Source: Chloroflexota bacterium
Lineage (GTDB): Bacteria > Chloroflexota > Anaerolineae > Anaerolineales > Villigracilaceae
Reading direction: 5' to 3'
DNA: 5,831 nt
NCBI GenBank assembly: GCA_021796155.1
Contig: JAJYOO010000179.1
Location: forward strand, 1-5,831
The notes beneath the pieces were generated by a model. That model saw only the letters and a program-made list of their open reading frames with translations. It was not told the origin of the DNA and searched no databases. Within the stretch, counting starts at the first letter, position 1; the number at the start of each line of letters is the position of its first letter. Position numbers and translations under genes: made by a program. Positions 1 to 5,500 of this stretch are shown one piece after another.

Positions 1-107
1 GCAGCACGCTTCAAATGCGCCAGCGCATTGGCGACGCCATCGTGAAGTTGCTTCGACGCAAAGTGTTCCAGCAGCCAACCCCACCACACGGGTAAGATGG
101 AAAAGTC
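1..107 (-). pseudogene. Detached C-terminal part of the SRPBCC gene, beyond an in-frame TGA
   Basis: Reading on in the same frame after the TGA at 108-110 gives 35 codons without another stop up to the window edge: DFSILPVWWGWLLEHF followed by ASKQLHDGVANALAHLKRA. A turn with tryptophans followed by an amphipathic helix ending in AHLKRA is what I expect at the C-terminus of an SRPBCC protein, so this is the missing end of the preceding gene and not a new gene. One base change (TGG to TGA) explains the break, because a tryptophan would fit before DFSI. The alternatives are a sequencing error or a real pseudogene. Recoding is unlikely, since tryptophan in the neighbouring genes is encoded by TGG. 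The true 3' end may lie outside the window. Confidence 0.65.
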
Positions 108-437
108 TCAGCCAAACGAGACCTGACAGCGCCGCTCATCGAGGCGCGTGCAAGTGATCTGATTGAATACCGTGATGCCAAATGGCAGCATCGTCTTCAA
201 ATGGATTTGATGCTTGCTCGCCTCCACGCCCTCGACCAAGAGGTTTACATCAAATTTCATTCCGGGTGTTTTTGTTTTGGCGTAAATCCTTTGGCCGGGT
301 TGCGCGGGCCCTTCGGGAGTGATCGGACGCGTCTGCGCCTCCAACCATAAGGCATAATTCGAGGGCTCGGACAGAAATTCCCAGACTCGTTCAATAGGCG
401 CTTCGATAACGGCAATTGGGCAAACGCTGACGCTCAT
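108..437 (-). CDS. SRPBCC-fold (polyketide cyclase/START-like) protein, C-terminally truncated by a stop
   Basis: The 109-residue product begins like an SRPBCC (Bet v1/START-like) ligand-binding protein. A first strand (VCPIAVIEAPIERVWEFLSE, residues 5-24) leads into the helix containing VWEFLSEPSNYALWLEA, followed by alternating strands. Proteins of this fold usually have about 140-150 residues, so this one lacks the long C-terminal helix that closes the hydrophobic pocket. The TGA at 108-110 is the cause: the same frame continues past it with SRPBCC-like sequence (see the entry at 1..107). The ATG at 437 is preferred because the N-terminus matches the family directly; an AAAGA stretch upstream is only a weak ribosome-binding site. 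The gene is 128 bases from the endonuclease gene, so it is probably not part of that operon. The substrate is unknown. The fold assignment is fairly sure, but whether the product is functional is doubtful. Confidence 0.7.
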   Translation of the reverse strand: MSVSVCPIAVIEAPIERVWEFLSEPSNYALWLEAQTRPITPEGPAQPGQRIYAKTKTPGMKFDVNLLVEGVEASKHQIHLKTMLPFGITVFNQITCTRLDERRCQVSFG

Positions 438-565
438 AAATTATTCTTTGGCTACTTGTAAGGGATAGATCATTGATTCTGAGGTTAGACAACATCCAGA
501 GAAACAAACTGTCCACTGGTTAAGAGTCCAACAGACGGTTGATTTGGTCAGAAGACGATAATTAT

Positions 566-1672
566 CTATTCCTCTTCATAGTTGAATTCGACTTTGCTTT
601 GCAGAATAATTTCATCTAAGACGTTCCGAAGATAACCCTGTGATACCGACTCTTTGAGCCGTTCTTGCAGGATGTGTAAGTTAATTATCTCTTCTATGCA
701 ATTCATGTATCTTTCCACTATAGCCTTAACCAGATATCTTTTTTCTGCACCTTCCTGAAGTTTTTGTCTCAGTCGTTCAATGCTGTCCTCAGATTTAATT
801 ACAAACGTGATTGGATATTTTTCTAATTTGTCGATATCCAGCAAATACTTTCTAACGTCCAGGGTTTCTGTAACCTGAAAAAATCTTCCCAATGGGCGCA
901 TTACAAAGTCAATGCCACCGTCATTAGCATTGGTGCGTCCTGTCTTGTAAAGTTTTAGATTTTCTTCTTGAATATTTTCCAAGTCAAAGCCGAAATACAC
1001 AGTTTGGTCATGATAGAAATACTTCAGAATGGCATAACTGACGATTTCGAAAATGCGGGCGTCTTGATTGGGCGCAAGTAAGCCCATTATGAAACTTTCG
1101 ACTCGTGGGTCGTCCTCGGTTTCGATTCTTTTCAGGCGTTCGGACGTCTCAATAAATCTTTTAAAGGCATCGCGCTTTGTTTCAACATACTTATCGACAA
1201 TTGCGATAATGGATTTTGATATGTTGTATTCCTTGCGCCCGACAGCAATGCGAAGCAGATTTTCGTTGATCCAATAGCGATTTGTCTTTAAATTTCTTAG
1301 GATTGGCGTATATTCGACTTGAGGAAAGTATTTCTTAAACTCTTCATTCATGCGGCTGTTAAGCGCATGATTTTGTAGCTTGCTTCCAAAAGGCAATTCT
1401 CTTTGCCGCTGAAACAAATCGGAAAATTTCGCCCCTTTGTAATCAGAGTAATTCTTTTGTCTATCAAAACCGTTTTTTAGATAATCTTCTATAAGCACAT
1501 AAACAGCATACAAGTTTGCGAAGCTTCCACGAGCCTTTGAGCCGCTTGTTGCCGATCTGGTTTTGATGTTCAGATATTGTATTAACGGACTTGCTCCATA
1601 GATGGATTCTGAATCATCGCCAAACTCTTTGGCAAGTATCTGTTTGATCTGAGCAGTGAACTCGTGCTCCAT
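566..1672 (-). CDS. Putative type II restriction endonuclease (partner of the adjacent adenine methyltransferase)
   Basis: This 368-residue soluble protein has no signal peptide or membrane segment. It is called an endonuclease mainly because it follows a type II-style methyltransferase by 2 bases on the same strand. Sequence support: a helix with an acidic residue (RIFEIVSYAILK, E209), a glycine-rich turn with an aspartate (NANDGGIDF, D255), then a hydrophobic strand ending in FFQVTE (Q266 to E269). Spacing and pattern resemble the E...D...(E/Q)xK core of PD-(D/E)xK nucleases, but the usual lysine is a threonine. The N-terminal half (SPLIQYLNIKTRSATSGSKA, residues 28-47, then a YAVYVLIEDY helix) has a basic, glycine/serine-rich loop that might contact DNA. 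The C-terminal 80 residues are charged helices. I do not recognise the exact family. If the methyltransferase target is ATGCAT, this enzyme should cut the same site. The ATG at 1672 has an SD-like CGGAA six bases upstream. Base composition is low in G+C (20 of 60 at 661-720). Confidence 0.65.
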   Translation of the reverse strand: MEHEFTAQIKQILAKEFGDDSESIYGASPLIQYLNIKTRSATSGSKARGSFANLYAVYVLIEDYLKNGFDRQKNYSDYKGAKFSDLFQRQRELPFGSKLQNHALNSRMNEEFKKYFPQVEYTPILRNLKTNRYWINENLLRIAVGRKEYNISKSIIAIVDKYVETKRDAFKRFIETSERLKRIETEDDPRVESFIMGLLAPNQDARIFEIVSYAILKYFYHDQTVYFGFDLENIQEENLKLYKTGRTNANDGGIDFVMRPLGRFFQVTETLDVRKYLLDIDKLEKYPITFVIKSEDSIERLRQKLQEGAEKRYLVKAIVERYMNCIEEIINLHILQERLKESVSQGYLRNVLDEIILQSKVEFNYEEE

Positions 1673-1674
1673 GT

Positions 1675-2532
1675 TTATTTCCGTTCAAACAATGCTTTTT
1701 GCTGAGGCATAGCTCGCTCGTAACTTTTAGGTTCTCGCTTAAGTTCTTCACCCTTATATTCTGAGAGAATTTGCAATCGTCGAAGCCCGATTTTCACATA
1801 TTTCTCTTCGATTTCAATACCGATCGAGCGCCGTCCCAGTTGTTTTGCGGCAAAAGAAGTAGTAAATGTTCCAGAGAAGGGATCGAGGATTAAATCGTTG
1901 GGATTCGAACTTGCCGCGATAATGCGTTCCAAAAGCGCTGTAGGTTTTTGGGTTGGATGGTCTTCGTATTCTTTCATCCTGTAACGAACTCTTGGTATCT
2001 CCCAAACGTTTCCAGGCACCTTCTTGGCGTTGTACATGGTCGGTACAGCCTTACGATAATCTATCAGCTTTCGTTGCGCTCCGGTTTTAGCATCAACCAA
2101 AATGTCATCTGCGTTGAATGTATATTGACTCTTGTCTTTTACACAAAACAAAATCGGTTCGTACAGTGAACCGTAGTACTGCTTTGCTTGAACTCCAGAA
2201 CTATCGTAATACCATACAATTCTGGATAATACCTCCAATTTGCTTCGCAAATAAATATCAATGTGCGGCATGTTTTGGGTGGCGGCCATGATATACATGC
2301 TGCCACTTGGTTTGAGCTTTTGGACGCACAAATCAAGCCATTGATAGCACCACGCCAAATATTCGTTGTCTGAATTCCATTTATCCTTCCTGCCATTAAA
2401 ATCCTTGCCAATGTTGTAAGGCGGGTCAACAAAGATAAGGTCAATGGAGCCATCGGGAATATCTTTGGACAACGCATCAAGCGCATCGCCCCAAATTATC
2501 CTGTGGCCTTCCTTTTCAAAAACCTTTACCAT
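1675..2532 (-). CDS. DNA N6-adenine methyltransferase, beta class, YhdJ-like (type II modification subunit)
   Basis: The 285-residue enzyme should transfer a methyl group from S-adenosylmethionine to adenine N6 and so protect host DNA from the neighbouring endonuclease. Motif order is that of the beta class: catalytic motif IV DPPYN (residues 36-40) is N-terminal, HPTQKP (192-197, start of the motif X region) follows, and the cofactor-binding motif I DPFSGTFTT (217-225) is near the C-terminus. Motif I has GTF where GSG is commoner. From memory, several long stretches match E. coli YhdJ, including VDPPYNIGKDF, GSMYIM, YDSSGVQAK, YTFNADDILVDAKTG and KVPGNVW. YhdJ methylates ATGCAT, so that site is my inferred target. 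Unlike YhdJ, which is a solitary methyltransferase, this gene has an endonuclease-like partner. The start at 2532 is supported by GGAG eight bases upstream. The gene follows dnaE by 31 bases, so readthrough transcription from dnaE is plausible. Class is near certain; specificity is not. Confidence 0.93.
   Translation of the reverse strand: MVKVFEKEGHRIIWGDALDALSKDIPDGSIDLIFVDPPYNIGKDFNGRKDKWNSDNEYLAWCYQWLDLCVQKLKPSGSMYIMAATQNMPHIDIYLRSKLEVLSRIVWYYDSSGVQAKQYYGSLYEPILFCVKDKSQYTFNADDILVDAKTGAQRKLIDYRKAVPTMYNAKKVPGNVWEIPRVRYRMKEYEDHPTQKPTALLERIIAASSNPNDLILDPFSGTFTTSFAAKQLGRRSIGIEIEEKYVKIGLRRLQILSEYKGEELKREPKSYERAMPQQKALFERK
1679..1683 (-). promoter_or_regulatory. Ribosome-binding site of the endonuclease gene inside the end of the methyltransferase gene
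   Basis: On the minus strand CGGAA lies six bases before the endonuclease ATG and overlaps the last codons of the methyltransferase (GAA CGG AAA TAA). With a gap of only 2 bases between the stop and the next start, translation of the endonuclease is probably coupled to that of the methyltransferase. The match to a Shine-Dalgarno sequence is modest. Confidence 0.4.
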
Positions 2533-2549
2533 AAAACGTTCTCCGTTTT
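2533..2549 (-). promoter_or_regulatory. Hairpin holding the ribosome-binding site of the methyltransferase gene
   Basis: The short space between dnaE and the methyltransferase contains a perfect inverted repeat, AAAACG and CGTTTT, separated by GAGAA and ending directly against the ATG. The likely Shine-Dalgarno GGAG (2541-2544) lies across the stem edge and loop. It could tune translation, or as DNA it could be a small operator for self-regulation. The stem has only six base pairs, four of them A-T, so its stability is doubtful; the ribosome-binding site itself is more certain than the fold. Confidence 0.4.
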
Positions 2550-2563
2550 GGTTTCTTTATGAG

Positions 2564-5500
2564 CTACTGAAACGTGATCTCCTCCACGCGCCAACTTTCC
2601 TCGCCGATCAACTTGCCCAGGCGCGCCAGCATTTCGGGGCAGATGCGCGTCGTGTCGCTGGGGAAATCAATCAAATGTCCCTTGCCGTTCTCGAAGATGT
2701 GGAACGAAAACTTGTCGCGGCCGTGATACGAAATCAGCGTGCCGTAGATGGTCTTGATGCGGCGCTTGTCGCGGTCCTTGTCGCCGGTCGAACGCAGCAG
2801 TACCGTGATCTGTTTCGGCGGATGATCCTGATCTTTTTCTTCCTTGACAAGCGGGACATAAAGCGACGGCGGAATCTGCGGCTCGGCCGCGGTCTCTTCA
2901 ATGGGCTGAAGTGCCGCCTCTTCGCGCGGGGCGTCAACTGGCTCGCGTTCTTCGGCTTCTGATTCGGCTTCAGCGGATTCCGTTAAATCTTCGCGCGGCT
3001 CAAGTGGCTTGTCATCAACTTTTGGCTCAGAACGCGCGGCGATCTCCGCGTTATCAAACGACGGCTGCCATTCAGCGTCCCAATCGGGAGGAAAGTTATC
3101 GGGCGGAGGAGGGATTTCTCCCTCACCTCCATCCCCTCTCCCCGTGGGAGAGGGGGGCAGGGGTGAGGGTTTAACAGCATAAGCCGCTGGCTTTTCCGTC
3201 GCTTGTCGCGCAGGCGTCAGCGTGGGTTTGACGGGCTGCAGCGCGGGACGCATCACAGGTTTTGAAACGGGAGCCGTGATCGGCTTCGATGGAGGCGGCT
3301 TTACAGTCGGTTTGACCGCAGCGTCGCCCTGAGCTTGTCGAAGGGTCGAAGCATGATCCACTGACTCAATCATCTTCATCTCAGTCCTGATCGCGTCCAC
3401 CAAAACTTTCGGCGGCGTGCTTCCGGTATCCGCTTTGCCTTCGACGATGATGATCTGCCCAACGGCCAGCATGCCCTGACATTTTTCCCAGGTGCGCGGG
3501 AAGAGCACGAGTTCGATGTTGCCTTGGATGTCTTCGATGGTGACAAAGCCCATCGGCTTGTTGGTCTTGGTCATATACGGGCGGACGGCGGTGACGAGGC
3601 CTGCCACACGAATCTTTTCCTGATTCTGCACTTCGCTCAACTGGCCGGAGAAATGCGTGACGATCTGTGACAGCGTTTGTTGGTATGGCGTGAGCGGATG
3701 GTCGGAAATGTAAAGCCCGATGAGTTCGCGTTCCCAGTTGAGCATCTCGCGTTTATCAACATTGTTGACGTCCGGCAATGTGAGGGTTTCGGTCACGCCG
3801 GTGGCCGCGCCGAACAAACTGAGTTGCCCCGCTTCGGCCGCGCGGAAATGATTGCTGCTGATGGCGGTGATGCGATCCAGCGAAGCCAGCAGCGCGGCGC
3901 GGTTGCCGAAGACGTCCATTGCGCCGACTTTGATCAAACATTCGAGTCCGCGCTTACCCACCGAACGCAGATCCACACGGCGCGCAAAATCATTAAGGTC
4001 AGTGAACCTGCCGTCCTTCCTGCGTTCTTCGACGATCAATTCGACCGCGCCCTGACCGACATTTTTTACCGCGCCCAAACCGAAACGAATGTTGGGTATC
4101 GTGCTTGAGCCGCCGTCCTCGGCGGCGGTACCGCTACGCGGCATCTCCGAGATGCCGCCTGAAGCAGGAAGGTCTTCGATTCCAAAATCCCAATCCGATG
4201 CGTTGATATTGGGAGGCAAGACCGGCACACCCATGCTGCGTGCGTCCGCAACATACAACGCGACTTTTTCTGTTTGCCCCGCCGAGGCGGAAAGCAATGC
4301 CGTCATGTATTCGGCGGTGTAATGCGCTTTGAGATAGGCAGTCTCGACCGCGATCACACCGTAGTCTGCCGCATGGCTGTTGTGGACAAGGATGTCATTG
4401 GCGAGAAAGTTGTGGGTTTCGGGAATTTCCAAATCATAAGTTTGCTTCTCACCAACATACTCGATGCTGATGACCTCATCCCAGTAAATATCGTTCTCAG
4501 CATAGCGTTGTAACCGCGGATCATCGAGGTAAGCAGCCAGCCTCCCGATGGTCTGTCGAGTGAATCCGCGCTGGGTGGCTGTATGTACTGGATAAAATTC
4601 GCGTTGAGCAATGCCTGCTGCTTCATTCATTTCAATCCATGTAATGCCAGTCAGCTCTTTTGCTTCGCGTACCAATTCCTTGACAGGCATCGGGACGATA
4701 TCTTTTGTGCCGACAGCCCCATCCGGTTGGACGCTTAAAATATTTTCCAAATCCTGTTTTCGATATCCATCGAGGAAATAACAACCGATATGAGTCTGGA
4801 AGGCTCGAAGATTTTCGGTACCAGTAACAAATAACTGATAACCAACGCGACCCTCTTTATATGGGAAAGTCACACTACGCAAGCGGCTGATGATTCCAAA
4901 TCGCAGTAGCAAATGCTGCAATTGTCGAGCCATCTTCTCTGATGCGGTTGCATAGAAGAGAGCACGGCTAGTCTTATCAATATGTCCATCGCCCTGCCAC
5001 ATACGGCTGATGAGCAAACCAATCTGCCGATTGGTCAATGTAAAGACTTCGTCAGGAATTGTCTTCTCGCGGGCGTTTTTGCCCCAAATGCCAAGCCGCT
5101 TTGCCCATGGAACGATCGCTGGTTCAATCTTCCGGTCAATGCGGCCAGCATAAACAGACCAGGTGGATTTATGCATGGCGACCGAACAATTCACATTATC
5201 AAAGGTTTCTACAGCGCGCACGAAATCTTTAACTTGTTTATCGTCCTGGCTGTAAAAGTAGACTGAAGAAAGATGACATAAATTTCCTTCTGCCAGCAAA
5301 TGTCCCAAGACGATAACTTCATGTTCCTGCCATTCCTTTTTGCCTTCTATGGGCAGGCAACGCGGAACTGCGATTAAATCTCCCGCTTTCAATTCTTCAA
5401 GGTTGTGCCAGCCGTAAAAAGTATAGAATGGATGATTGCTTGTTGCTTCGATTTGCCTGCCAAGCGCGGTAGTCAAGCGATATACTGGCTTGATACCATT

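Larger units (their letters stand above)
2816..3355 (-). other. Disordered, charge-segregated linker of DnaE
   Basis: Residues 791-970 join the OB fold to the terminal domain and have the composition of an intrinsically disordered tail. The first part (802-850) is rich in Pro and Lys with recurring KP pairs (VKPTVKPPPSKPITAPVSKP). The hairpin repeat follows, then a segment with PPPPDNFPPDWDAEWQP. The last part (about 895-950) is strongly acidic, with many Glu and few basic residues. Two repeat-derived peptides lie in it, which fits a region under weak sequence constraint. No known motif is recognised. Confidence 0.65.

Noticed and set aside
108..110. Readthrough or recoding of TGA as tryptophan or selenocysteine.
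   Set aside because: Neighbouring genes use TGG for Trp, all other stops seen are TAG or TAA which does not prove recoding, and no selenocysteine-type hairpin or reason for one is visible. A mutation or error is simpler.
502..534. Possible terminator after the endonuclease gene: CTGT-TGG and CCA-GTGG-ACAG arms followed by TTTGTTT on the minus strand.
   Set aside because: The stem is broken by a four-base bulge and has only 4 and 3 paired bases; the T tract is interrupted. It is too weak to call.
438..565. Promoter for the SRPBCC gene, with TTGTCT and TCTATC 17 bases apart.
   Set aside because: Each box matches only three of six consensus bases, and host sigma factor preferences are unknown. 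No convincing signal is visible in this gap.
566..2532. A wider defence island (controller protein, Vsr nuclease, phage or abortive-infection genes) around the R-M pair.
   Set aside because: The flanks are dnaE and an SRPBCC gene, and no further defence gene fits in the window.
2444..3174. Long open frames on the plus strand opposite the dnaE end and methyltransferase start.
   Set aside because: They are antisense to well-supported genes, have Arg/Leu/Ala-rich composition typical of GC-rich shadow frames, and show no family resemblance.
3677..4108. 143-codon plus-strand frame opposite dnaE.
   Set aside because: It is antisense to the conserved helix-hairpin-helix region and clamp motif of DnaE, and its translation matches nothing I know.
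4279..4290. Palindrome CCGCC-GA-GGCGG in the dnaE coding sequence.
   Set aside because: The encoded SASAGQTEKVAL agrees in length with normal DnaE at this place, so nothing appears inserted; a short GC-rich palindrome can arise by chance.
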